Assembly: GCA_023898685.1 (NCBI GenBank)
Contig: CP060234.1
Coordinates: forward strand, 1,984,001 to 2,048,000
Source of the DNA: Phycisphaeraceae bacterium
GTDB lineage: Bacteria; Planctomycetota; Phycisphaerae; Phycisphaerales; UBA1924
Length of the DNA stretch: 64,000 bases
Reading direction: 5' to 3'
In this document: positions 24,065-32,090 of the stretch, piece after piece
Layout: every line of letters begins with the position of its first letter
Numbering within the stretch: position 1 is the stretch's first letter
Translations under genes and position numbers: made by a program
Notes under the pieces: model-generated
What the model was told of the DNA's origin: nothing
The model's database searches: none
The model's input: the letters and a program-made list of their open reading frames with translations, nothing else

Positions 24065-26826
24065 GAGTCGCCCGAGCCGTCGCCGTCGGCGGCGATGGGC
24101 CTCGCCCCGCTGTCGAACGCGAGCTTCACCTTCGAGGGATTGCCCCCGTGCTCGTCGAAGAGCATCAGCTCGTTGGCGCCCTCGCGCAGCCAGGGGCCCG
24201 GCAGCCACATCTCGCCCGCAGGCGGCACCGCCGTCCCGTCGGCGGTCGCCTTGAAATAGCGCCCGGCGTTGTGTCCGTTGACGTACACCTGGCCCTTGGT
24301 CATCCCGCCCAGGTCGAGCCTGAGGGCGCGGGCCGAGAGCCCAGACAGCTCAAACTCGCAGCGCCACCACACCGGGCCCGCTTGCTCACCGACCTTGGTC
24401 TTCGGCACCACATCGAACTGGGCGTCGCTCGGCGGCTCCCATTTCGCGAACGCCCACTCCGCCTTGCCTGTCAGATCACTGGCGCACTCACGCACCTCCA
24501 GCACCGACGACAACGCCGAGGCGAGCTTGGCCATCGAGCTGTCGGGCTCGGGTGATTCAAGCGGCGCGAACTCGATCGTGTTGTGGCCCCGATTCAGCCG
24601 CTCCTCTTCGAGCATCAGCCCGATCACGCCGCCGTGCTCGACCAAGGAGATGTACCGGTCATTGACCAGCAGCGCGCCCCGTGCCGGCGAAGGCCCCAGC
24701 GTGATGTGCAGCGGCGACTTCCTGCGGTGCATCACCTTCCACGTCACCCGCTCGGGCAGCGTCGCGTCGTTGGCCCGCATGAGCATCAGCGGCGACTCGT
24801 GCCCGAGCGGCGAGATCGGCGTCGACTCGACGATCTCGGGCTTGGGCGTCTTGATCGGCGCCACCTCGTAGAGCTGCCCGAACACGCCCTTGCGCTCGTC
24901 CGGTGAAGCGCCCTCCCAGCAACGCCCCATGTTGTCGGCCAGCACCACCAGCGTGTGCGACCCGCGCTTCAGCGACACGCTCACGTCTGGCGACGCCCCT
25001 GGGCCCTCGCCCAGCACGCCCTGCGGCGTGCCGTCGAGCAGCACGTGCACCCGGTCGGCCGACTGCGGCGCCGCCAGACGCGTCTTCTTCGTCGCTCCCG
25101 ACTTCAGCTCGATTCTGTACCACCCGTAGCCGCGGGGCGTGCCCAGTTCGGCGAGGTCCTTGGGCCCGTCGATCCCCGCGTACCGCGGACTGGACCCCGT
25201 CGCGTGCTCCTCGGTCGACGCGGCCTCCCACGCCCCGAGCGACACCCTGGGGATCGAATCCCCCTTCGAGCCCGACACGGTCTTCGTCTCGCCATCCGAT
25301 GTCACGCGCGTCCACTGCTTGCCGTGCGGCACGGGCGAGCCGTGGCGTGTGACCGACTCGACGCCCACGTAGACCATCCCGTTGGCGATGAAGGTCTCGT
25401 CGATCATGTCCTCTGATACGACCACAACGGTCACGCCCTCGAGCCGCTCCACCGAGGGCTTGCGCCCCTTGGGCACGTCGATCTCCATCGGCGTTCCGTT
25501 GATCGACACCATGCCGACGGTGCCCGCCGGCCCGAAGCACACGAGCAGCTCGCCCACCGCGTCGAACACGTTGAGCCCGCAATAGTCGAGCGTCGCGTGC
25601 CCGCCCAGGTGGACGTCGAAGAGGAACCACGAGACGCGCTGCCGGCCCAGGTGCACCCGCAGCGACGAGCCGTTGGGACGCAGCAGATCGATCGCGTGCC
25701 CCCGCATCCCGCTCTCGGGCGAGTAGACGAACGCGACCGAGCCCTGGGCGCCGTCGAGGTGGGTCACGATCGGGCCCGACTTCGCCATCGCCGGCGCCTG
25801 CACCACCGGGCGGTACTCCGGATCGAACGCCGCAAGCACGCGGGCGAACCGCATCGCGAACGTCGAGAGGCGGCGCACCGGGCCGAACGAGGGCGTCGGC
25901 ACCCCGGTTTCCGTCACCGGCGCATCGATGAGCGAGGCGTCGGCGCCGAAGCGGTGGTGGCCCGACGCCGCCATCCCTCCCCAGAACCCCGGAACGCTCG
26001 GCGCGCAGAACGGGCTCACGCAGTACTGCCCACCGGATGCGAGCGCCTCGGCGAGCCGCCGCTGAAGGTCGTACTGGTCGGCGCGCTCCGGCGCCTCCTC
26101 GCCAATCCGGGGCCAGCGACCGTCGCCAAACTCGATGATCAGCCTGGGCTGACCGGGGCGGACGAACCCGAGCTGGCGCACCAGCGCGTACATCCCGCTG
26201 TCGCCCACCCAGGCGTCGATCTGTCCCTCGGCCCCTTGCCAGAGGTTGTTCGCGTTGATCGCCGGAACCGTGATCCCGGCCTCACGCAGGTAGCGGCCCA
26301 GGTCGCCCAGGTAGGCCCCGGCGCCATCCTCCCCGCACGTCCATTCATGTTCGACCTGCACCGCCAGCAGCGCCCCGCCCGCCCCGGTCGCCGTGAGCTG
26401 GAGATCACGTACCTGCTCGGCCACGGCCGAGAAGTACCGGCTCACCGCCTCGAGGAAGGGTGCGTTCGACGCCCGCAGCCTGACCCCCTCCTGGCTCAGC
26501 AGCCAGACGGGCAGCCCACCCATATCCCAGCCCCGGCCGGTGAAGGGCCCGACCCTCAGGATCACGTGCAGCCCCATCTCGCGAGCCAGCTGCACGAACG
26601 CGCGGATATCCTGCGAGCCGGAGAAATCGAAATGCCCGGGACGGGGCTCGACCGCGTTCCACAGGACGGAGGTCTCGACCGTGTTCAGGCCGGCCAGCCT
26701 GGCCGCGTGCAGACGATCGGCCCACAGCTCGTTCGGAATCCGGCCGTGCTGGATCGACCCACCCACGATCCAGACGCGTCGGCCGTCGATCTGGAAGCTC
26801 CGGCCGTCAAATGTCACGGATGCCAT
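24061..26826 (-). CDS. GH35-like beta-galactosidase with an altered acid/base motif
   Basis: A 921-residue protein. The N-terminal TIM barrel (about residues 8-330) follows GH35: GGSIQHGRIP, LNTVETSVLWNAVEPRPG, and VQVEHEW. In GH35 the acid/base Glu is normally preceded by Asn (QVENEYG); here it reads QVEHEWTCG, so Glu161 follows His160. The nucleophile candidate is Glu232 in LIIEFGDGRWP. The C-terminal part has several beta-sandwich modules ending in GQVYVNGHNAGRYFKA and PGPWLREGANELMLF, as in GH35 accessory domains. No signal peptide is visible, so it may be cytoplasmic. It overlaps the HD gene and is divergent from the TolC-like gene. The substrate is uncertain and activity may be altered. 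Confidence 0.85.
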   Translation of the reverse strand: MASVTFDGRSFQIDGRRVWIVGGSIQHGRIPNELWADRLHAARLAGLNTVETSVLWNAVEPRPGHFDFSGSQDIRAFVQLAREMGLHVILRVGPFTGRGWDMGGLPVWLLSQEGVRLRASNAPFLEAVSRYFSAVAEQVRDLQLTATGAGGALLAVQVEHEWTCGEDGAGAYLGDLGRYLREAGITVPAINANNLWQGAEGQIDAWVGDSGMYALVRQLGFVRPGQPRLIIEFGDGRWPRIGEEAPERADQYDLQRRLAEALASGGQYCVSPFCAPSVPGFWGGMAASGHHRFGADASLIDAPVTETGVPTPSFGPVRRLSTFAMRFARVLAAFDPEYRPVVQAPAMAKSGPIVTHLDGAQGSVAFVYSPESGMRGHAIDLLRPNGSSLRVHLGRQRVSWFLFDVHLGGHATLDYCGLNVFDAVGELLVCFGPAGTVGMVSINGTPMEIDVPKGRKPSVERLEGVTVVVVSEDMIDETFIANGMVYVGVESVTRHGSPVPHGKQWTRVTSDGETKTVSGSKGDSIPRVSLGAWEAASTEEHATGSSPRYAGIDGPKDLAELGTPRGYGWYRIELKSGATKKTRLAAPQSADRVHVLLDGTPQGVLGEGPGASPDVSVSLKRGSHTLVVLADNMGRCWEGASPDERKGVFGQLYEVAPIKTPKPEIVESTPISPLGHESPLMLMRANDATLPERVTWKVMHRRKSPLHITLGPSPARGALLVNDRYISLVEHGGVIGLMLEEERLNRGHNTIEFAPLESPEPDSSMAKLASALSSVLEVRECASDLTGKAEWAFAKWEPPSDAQFDVVPKTKVGEQAGPVWWRCEFELSGLSARALRLDLGGMTKGQVYVNGHNAGRYFKATADGTAVPPAGEMWLPGPWLREGANELMLFDEHGGNPSKVKLAFDSGARPIAADGDGSGDS

Positions 26827-26985
26827 GCGCTCGAGCGCTCCTCTTCAAGCCGCGTCAGGTCCGTGGATCCATCACACCGGCGGGCGCGCGGTCTGCCCTT
26901 GGGGCCGGTGAGGCGAAAAGAGGGAAGCATAGAACCCCAGCCGCAAAACCGCAATCTTTCCGCGCAGAACGGGTACCCTCTAGCC

Positions 26986-28764
26986 GTGGTAAACAGACAG
27001 ATCTGCCGTGCCGACCTCACCCCTGCCGTGGCCACCAGCCTGATCGGGGGGCTTGTTTTCCTCACAATCCCCGGATGTGTGAGCCCGCTGGCCGGGATCG
27101 ACCGAAAAACGGATGCCCTGCTCCGTGAACGGTCGGCCCTGATCGGGTCCAACCTCCTCGATCAGCGGGTCTCCAACCGCCAACCCGACGAATCCGCGGA
27201 GGCCGATATCTACGACCCGGCGCCGGCGACGGCCAACCCGAGCCCGGATCAGATCGCGTACAAACCCGCCCCACAGGAGATCACCGACGCCCAGATTGCC
27301 GGGCGGCTCGAGGCCTTCGCCGACCACGCCGCGGGCCAGTCGCCCGACCCCGACGGCGAGCCCGCCAGGCCGCCTATCAAGATCACCATCAACGAGGCCT
27401 TCCGAACGGCCCAGGAAACGGGCCGCGAATTCCTGTCCAATCAGGAAGACTACATCCTCGCCGCCATCCGCCTGCTCCAGGAGCGGCACCTCTGGGGCCC
27501 CCGGTTCTTCAACACCACCAGCGCCACGCTCAGCGGCCAGGGCGATGCGGGCCGCTTCGAGCACGCCACCCAGATCATCAACACCCTCCGCGCCACGCAG
27601 CGGCTGCCCTACGGCGGCAGCGTCGAGGCCCAGTGGGTCGTCCGGGCGACCGACCAGCTCCGCCAGCGGGCCACGGGGGGCTATGTCCAGTCGTCCGAGT
27701 TGATGCTCAGCGCCGACATCCCGCTGCTTCGTGGGGCCGGACGGGTTGCCCGGGAGGATCTGATCCAGTCCGAGCGCGACCTGATCTACCAGGCACGCAC
27801 CTTCGAGCGCTCACGCCGCCAACTGCTCGTCTCGGTCGCCCAGGACTACTTCAGCCTCATCGAGTCGGCCAGCGGCATCAACAACCAGGTCGAGCAGATC
27901 CAGGGCCTTGAACGCCTGCTTGAATCGACGAAGGCGAAGGTCGAAGCGGGCCGGCTCCGCCCCTTCCAGCAGGACCTCTCCCAGAACCAGGTGCTGCGTG
28001 CCAAGGCGTCGCTCGCGGGGCAGCGCGAACGCTACATCCTCCAGCTCGACCGATTCAAGATCAGGTTGGGGATGGACGTCGAAACCCCGCTCGATCTCGC
28101 CGACATCGACATCGAGATCCCGTTGGAGGCGATCACCCAGACCGACGCGGTCGATCGGGCGCTCGATTATCGCCTCGACCTCCAGAACCAGCGGGACCAG
28201 CTCGACGACCGCCGCCGGGCGGTGAAGAACGCCCGCGACGAGCTCCTGCCCGATCTCAACATCACCGGCTCGGTCGGCATCCCCACGCCCCCGGGCGACC
28301 CGACCGGCGGGCTCGCGATCAGCCCCGACGACCTCGACTACTCGCTGGGCCTCTCGCTCGATTTGCCGCTCGACCGCGAGAACGAGCGGCTGGCGCTCCG
28401 CAGCCGGATCATCGGCCTCGAGCAGGCCCGGCGTGATTACGACGAATTCCGCGACAACCTGATCGTCAGCGCCAGGTCATCGGTGCGGAACATGGACCTC
28501 GCGAGGTTCCAGCTCAGCCTTGCCGAGGAGCAGGTCAGGATCAACATGCAGCGCCTCGAAGATCTCGCGACGCGCGATGACACCGATCCGCAGTCCGTGG
28601 TCGACGCCGAGAGCGAGCTCAACCAGGCCCGCAACTCGCGTGACCAGTCGCTGACCGACCTGCGCAACGCGGTGCTCAACTACCTGCTGACCACCGGCCA
28701 GCTCCGCGTGACCGAGGATGGCGACTTCCAGCCCCTGCCGCAGCTGGAGAACGCGGGGTCGTAG
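26986..28764 (+). CDS. TolC/OprM-like outer-membrane efflux lipoprotein
   Basis: A 592-residue protein starting at GTG 26986. The N-terminus is a lipoprotein signal with the lipobox IPGC. The rest is an outer-membrane efflux protein fold: long heptad-rich helices with repeated sections (residues 260-350 and 470-580) and the sequence SSELMLSADIPLLRGAGRVA. Members form a trimeric channel that joins inner-membrane pumps to the outside. No RND pump or membrane-fusion protein is adjacent, so a partner must be encoded elsewhere. The GTG start gives the whole signal; upstream codons are antisense to the galactosidase. Confidence 0.87.
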   Translation: MVNRQICRADLTPAVATSLIGGLVFLTIPGCVSPLAGIDRKTDALLRERSALIGSNLLDQRVSNRQPDESAEADIYDPAPATANPSPDQIAYKPAPQEITDAQIAGRLEAFADHAAGQSPDPDGEPARPPIKITINEAFRTAQETGREFLSNQEDYILAAIRLLQERHLWGPRFFNTTSATLSGQGDAGRFEHATQIINTLRATQRLPYGGSVEAQWVVRATDQLRQRATGGYVQSSELMLSADIPLLRGAGRVAREDLIQSERDLIYQARTFERSRRQLLVSVAQDYFSLIESASGINNQVEQIQGLERLLESTKAKVEAGRLRPFQQDLSQNQVLRAKASLAGQRERYILQLDRFKIRLGMDVETPLDLADIDIEIPLEAITQTDAVDRALDYRLDLQNQRDQLDDRRRAVKNARDELLPDLNITGSVGIPTPPGDPTGGLAISPDDLDYSLGLSLDLPLDRENERLALRSRIIGLEQARRDYDEFRDNLIVSARSSVRNMDLARFQLSLAEEQVRINMQRLEDLATRDDTDPQSVVDAESELNQARNSRDQSLTDLRNAVLNYLLTTGQLRVTEDGDFQPLPQLENAGS

Positions 28765-28799
28765 CTCGATCACACCCGCCTCGGAGTATCGCGGCCCAC

Positions 28800-28890
28800 A
28801 AGGAGCCCCGAGCGTCGGCGATGGGCCGAGGATCAAGAGCGTTGCCAAGCACCTGCACGTGCGGTCTATCGCTGACGCTCCGGGCTCCTT
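28800..28890. repeat. Palindromic repeat, family C
   Basis: The ends are an imperfect inverted repeat of about 27 nt beginning AAGGAGCCCCGAGCGTC at 28800 and ending GACGCTCCGGGCTCCTT at 28890. It lies between convergent genes. A related copy is inside miaB (41578-41650). Confidence 0.8.
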
Positions 28891-28920
28891 CTCGCATTGA
28901 GGCGACGCCCACGCGTCCGA

Positions 28921-29706
28921 CTACTCCCCCGCCAGCTTCTCCAGCGCCGCCCCGTCCATCCCCCACGCCTGCTTGATCATCTCGTATCCACGCGGGTCGA
29001 ACGCCTTCAACCCTTCGCGGTCGAACGGTTCGTAGTCATTGCGACCGAAGTACGCCTCGGTGAGTTCGGAGAAGTACTCCGTCGGGTTGTTCATCGCATA
29101 GGCCGGCCGGCCCTCGCCGCCCTTGTCGAGCACATATCCCACGCTGTCGTAATCCCCCGACGCCCTGGCCGCCTCGTACGCGCCCGTGACCGAGGCGTTC
29201 TCGAGCCCGATGAGGTGGTGGTAGGCGTGGGCCAGCTCGTGCAGCAGCATCATGGGCTGCTCGCGACGCCAGTCGAGGAAGTCCCGCGCGCGCACGATCT
29301 CGACCCCGTGCGCCCTCGCCGGGTCGAGCCCGTGCTCTTCCAGCCACTCACCCGATGGGTGATAGACCATCCCCCGCCCGCTCATCCCGCCCGGCACCGT
29401 CGCGCCTTGCTTCTCGATCCAGATCACCACCCGCCCCCGCAGCGCCGCCATCGGCGGGGCGGGCACGGCCTGGTCGATGCGGGCGAGATCATCCGTCAGG
29501 GTGTCGAGCACGCGAGCGCACAGTTCGGGTTCATCGATCAATTCCGACTTGATCCGCGTCCTGAACCCGTCCACGACGATCCCCACCGTGCCGTCGTCAT
29601 GCACCGCAACCGGCGTGGGCCACGTGATGGCCGCGACCACGACCGCGCCGAACAGCCCGATCATGCCGCGGCCCCCGTCTCTGTGTCTCGCCGGCTCATT
29701 CGTCAT
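28921..29706 (-). CDS. Exported zinc metallopeptidase-like protein (HExxH)
   Basis: A 261-residue protein with a hydrophobic N-terminus (MIGLFGAVVVAAITWP), possibly a signal peptide or anchor. The centre has HELAHAYHH, a zincin HExxH motif. About 50 residues later comes NPTEYFSELTEAYFG, whose Glu can be the third zinc ligand, followed by a PFDREGLKAFDP tail. This pattern occurs in a family of secreted metallopeptidases related to the lethal-factor fold. The substrate is unknown. It begins inside the end of sixA with an 11-bp overlap, so they form one unit. Confidence 0.75.
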   Translation of the reverse strand: MTNEPARHRDGGRGMIGLFGAVVVAAITWPTPVAVHDDGTVGIVVDGFRTRIKSELIDEPELCARVLDTLTDDLARIDQAVPAPPMAALRGRVVIWIEKQGATVPGGMSGRGMVYHPSGEWLEEHGLDPARAHGVEIVRARDFLDWRREQPMMLLHELAHAYHHLIGLENASVTGAYEAARASGDYDSVGYVLDKGGEGRPAYAMNNPTEYFSELTEAYFGRNDYEPFDREGLKAFDPRGYEMIKQAWGMDGAALEKLAGE

Positions 29707-30175
29707 CCTCCAGCCGAACCCGATTCAGCTCCGCCCCACTCTGGAGAGGCTCGGCGGGATTGACTTCGAGCACGACCGCCTCACCGGTCCGCATCCGTGT
29801 CTCGTGCGTCACCGGCCGCCCGGTCAGCGTCGCGACGAGGTGCTCGCACTGCGGGTTGTGTCCCACGAGGACGAGGCACCCCGAGTCCGCCCGTTCCCGC
29901 AACAGGTCGAGCACGGTCGAAACCGGCTCATCGACAAGCAGCCGCTCGTCGAACGCGACCTCGACCCCGACGCCAGCCGCGATGACCTCGGCCGTCTGCC
30001 TCGCGCGGGTCGCTCGGCTCGACACCACCGCGCTCACGGGCGGCTGGACTCCCTTGAGCAGTCCCGCGAGATGCTCGGCCTGCCGAACCCCACGATTGCG
30101 GAGCTCACGGTCGAAATCGAGCCCCGACGCCGAATCGGGCTTCGCTTTCCCGTGCCTGACGATAACCAGCCGCAT
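29696..30175 (-). CDS. sixA: Phosphohistidine phosphatase SixA
   Basis: A 159-residue histidine phosphatase with the catalytic RHG at residues 7-9 (MRLVIVRHGKA). The following helix LRNRGVRQAEHLA, the SRATRARQTAEVI segment and the second catalytic His in LVGHNPQ all fit. SixA removes phosphate from histidine in phosphorelay or PTS proteins. The 3' end overlaps the metallopeptidase start by 11 bp. Confidence 0.93.
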   Translation of the reverse strand: MRLVIVRHGKAKPDSASGLDFDRELRNRGVRQAEHLAGLLKGVQPPVSAVVSSRATRARQTAEVIAAGVGVEVAFDERLLVDEPVSTVLDLLRERADSGCLVLVGHNPQCEHLVATLTGRPVTHETRMRTGEAVVLEVNPAEPLQSGAELNRVRLEDDE

Positions 30176-30331
30176 CCGCCCTCCTCTCGCCGCCGACAGC
30201 GGGTGCTCAGCATACCCGGTTGGTCAGCCGGCCCGCCCTCTGTTGCGGCTGATTGGGCGGAATGCTGCCCGGGAAAGGGGGCCCCCGCGGCACAGCCGGA
30301 CCGCCCCGACGTGTTATTTCCGGTGGACCGG

Positions 30332-30359
30332 TTCTTCCGGGTGGGCACGCACGTAATCT
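30332..30359 (+). promoter_or_regulatory. Candidate promoter for the structured leader
   Basis: TTCTTC at 30332-30337 and TAATCT at 30354-30359 are 16 nt apart. Initiation would fall near 30366, at the 5' edge of the folded leader. Confidence 0.4.
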
Positions 30360-30365
30360 CTCGCT

Positions 30366-30465
30366 GAACGAGGAGACGATCGCCCGGCCACACCGGGTGA
30401 TCAGAGGAAAGAACCGGGCTGGGGCCCGGGCAACCCCCGAGGAAAGTCCGGGGAAGGAGTTGACA
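30366..30465 (+). promoter_or_regulatory. Structured 5' leader with three consecutive hairpins
   Basis: Three stems can form in about 75 nt. Stem 1 is GATCGCCCGG (30378-30387), loop CCACA, and CCGGGTGATC, ten pairs with one wobble. Stem 2 is CCGGGC, loop TGGG, GCCCGG near 30413-30428. Stem 3 is CCCCG with CGGGG, enclosing AGGAAAGTC, at about 30434-30452. GAGGAAAG occurs twice. The ribosome site AAGGAG follows at once. The GAGGAAAGTCCGGGG string resembles a conserved 5' block of RNase P RNA, but the other conserved blocks are absent, so a leader with a regulatory fold is more likely. Confidence 0.5.
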
Positions 30466-30744
30466 GTGCGACGTGTGTTTGATCGGCCGAACCGGCTGGA
30501 CCGCCGGTTCGAGGAGTTCCTTGCGCTCTGCGCCTCGTGTTCACCCTTCGCGAAGGGGTACACCCCCGCGCAGCACGCGTCGGCTCTCGACGCGCTGCTC
30601 GCCGACATGGGGATCGCCGACCCGGGGCTTGAGAAGCCAGTCCTGTCGACCGACATCGCGGGCTTCACCAACGAGCCCGAGATTGTCGTCAAACCCATCT
30701 TCGAGGAGGACGACTCGCACCTCTTCCTCGCGGCCACCTGCTGA
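30466..30744 (+). CDS. Small uncharacterised protein upstream of tsaD
   Basis: A 92-residue protein starting at GTG 30466, with AAGGAG nine bases upstream. I do not recognise it. It is acidic and mixed in composition, with a CASC pair near residues 22-25 and a final Cys; no membrane segment or signal is visible. Third-codon positions are almost all G or C, as in the neighbouring genes, which supports true coding. It ends 12 nt before tsaD, so the two are probably co-transcribed from the structured leader. Confidence 0.65.
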   Translation: MRRVFDRPNRLDRRFEEFLALCASCSPFAKGYTPAQHASALDALLADMGIADPGLEKPVLSTDIAGFTNEPEIVVKPIFEEDDSHLFLAATC

Positions 30745-30756
30745 CAACAATCCGGC

Positions 30757-31812
30757 ATGTTCACGCTCGGCATCGAGACCTCGTGCGACGAGACCGCGGC
30801 GGCCGTGGTCGAGGACGCGCGGTTTGTGCGCTCGAGCGTGGTTGCCTCGCAGGACGATCTGCACGCCGAGTACGGGGGCGTGGTGCCCGAACTCGCGGGA
30901 AGGGCGCATGTCGAAAAGATCATTCCGATCTTGCGAAAGGCGTTGCGCGACGCGGGATTGTCCTGGCAGGGCCTCGACGCCGTCGCGGTGGGGCACAGGC
31001 CGGGCCTGATCGGCTCCCTGCTTGTCGGTGTCTCGGCCGCGAAGGCGATTGCGTGGTCGCTGGGCGTGCCGCTGGTCGGCGTCGACCATGTGCAGGCCCA
31101 TCTGTTCGCGCCCCTGCTGGAGCACGAGAGAGAGACGGATGAATTCCCTGCGCTCGGATTGGTGGTCTCGGGAGGGCACACCTCGCTGTACCGCGTCGAG
31201 GGCCCGACTTCGCTCGCCCGCCTGGGCGGCACGATCGACGACGCGGTGGGGGAGGTGTACGACAAGGTCGCGACGATCCTGGGATTGCCCTACCCGGGCG
31301 GACCACGGATCGACGCGCTCGCCCGCGAGCCCGGAGCCGATGACCGGATGGTGGACTTTCCGGTCAGCCGGCTCGGGCGCGACTCGCTCGATTTCTCGTT
31401 CAGTGGGCTGAAAACGGCCGTGCTGTACGAGGTGAGGGGCAAGCCCGCGTCGACGCGCCCGGGCAAGCCCCAGCCCGATCCCGCCCCGCCGATGACCGAG
31501 GAGCGTCGGCGGGGCATCGCGGCGAGCTTCCAGCGGGCGGCGATCCGGGCGGTGACGCTCAAGCTCGGGCGCGCGCTCGACGCGAACCCGGAATGCCGCG
31601 CCCTGCTCGTGGGCGGGGGCGTCTCGGCCAACAGCCGCCTGCGTGCCGACCTGGCCGGTCTGTGCGCGCGCCGGGGGGTGTCGCTCCGGCTCGCGGAGCC
31701 GCGCTACTGCGTCGACAACGCGGCGATGATCGCGGGGCTGGGGGCCCATCTGCTCGAGGCGGGCGAGGTCGCCGACCTGTCGCTGAGCCCCGTGCCGACG
31801 ACGGCGTGCTGA
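30757..31812 (+). CDS. tsaD: tRNA N6-adenosine threonylcarbamoyltransferase TsaD
   Basis: A 351-residue ASKHA-fold enzyme that transfers the threonylcarbamoyl group to A37 of ANN-decoding tRNAs. The N-terminus TLGIETSCDETAAAVV, the iron/zinc ligands in VDHVQAHLF (two His, HxxxH), VVSGGHTSL, and the later LVGGGVSANSRLR and DNAAMIAGLG are characteristic. The length is near normal. There is an insertion of about 15 residues with Pro/Thr/Arg near residue 230 (RGKPASTRPGKPQPDP). The start is well placed, 12 nt after the small gene. Confidence 0.97.
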   Translation: MFTLGIETSCDETAAAVVEDARFVRSSVVASQDDLHAEYGGVVPELAGRAHVEKIIPILRKALRDAGLSWQGLDAVAVGHRPGLIGSLLVGVSAAKAIAWSLGVPLVGVDHVQAHLFAPLLEHERETDEFPALGLVVSGGHTSLYRVEGPTSLARLGGTIDDAVGEVYDKVATILGLPYPGGPRIDALAREPGADDRMVDFPVSRLGRDSLDFSFSGLKTAVLYEVRGKPASTRPGKPQPDPAPPMTEERRRGIAASFQRAAIRAVTLKLGRALDANPECRALLVGGGVSANSRLRADLAGLCARRGVSLRLAEPRYCVDNAAMIAGLGAHLLEAGEVADLSLSPVPTTAC

Positions 31813-31821
31813 GATCGGGTT

Positions 31822-31903
31822 GGGTGCCACTGCTCGCCGTCCTCGGCGCAGCAGTGCCGGCCGGAAGACACGACTGCGCCGAGGACGGCGAGTCGTGGCA
31901 CCC
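31822..31903. repeat. REP-like inverted pair, family A
   Basis: Two 35-nt arms, 31822-31856 and 31869-31903, are inverted copies that both begin with GGGTGCCAC at the outside. Each arm folds alone: the left pairs CACTGCT with AGCAGTG, the right pairs CACGACT with AGTCGTG, over a GCCG/CGGC core. The arms differ at exactly the paired positions, with both partners changed, so the hairpin is preserved. Related copies are at 39150-39251 and 42757-42791. Confidence 0.85.
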
Positions 31904-31914
31904 GTCGGGCGCCA

Positions 31915-32047
31915 ACGAGCCTGAAGCGCCAGCGAAGGACCGGATCGACGACGGGCATCCGATACGCCGAAGCATGCCGTTCGCGGTTGGTTGGGACATG
32001 CCGGATGTCGGGCGTGCATGCGTCCTTCGCTGGCGCTTCAGGCTCGT
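31915..32047. repeat. 133-bp element with perfect 25-bp terminal inverted repeats, family D
   Basis: The left end ACGAGCCTGAAGCGCCAGCG (31915-31934, the arm continuing to 31939) is exactly repeated in inverse at 32023-32047. The interior of about 83 bp has no gene. Related strings are frequent in planctomycete genomes as far as I recall, and give spurious peptides when annotated as coding. It lies just upstream of the release-factor-like gene. Confidence 0.8.
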
Positions 32048-32090
32048 ATGGCGGATCCACACGCCGGCGTCCGACCTATTCTGAGACTCG

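Noticed and set aside
25597..26985. Long upstream extension of the TolC-like gene
   Set aside because: It is antisense to the galactosidase gene. The lipoprotein signal at 26986 sets the start.
30366..30760. RNase P RNA (rnpB), suggested by GAGGAAAGTCCGGGG, a folded start and a late AATCCGGC
   Set aside because: The other conserved blocks (the GGTAAGAG type and the AGAATCCGGCTTA type) are not present as a set, and the interval 30466-30744 has strong coding third-position bias.
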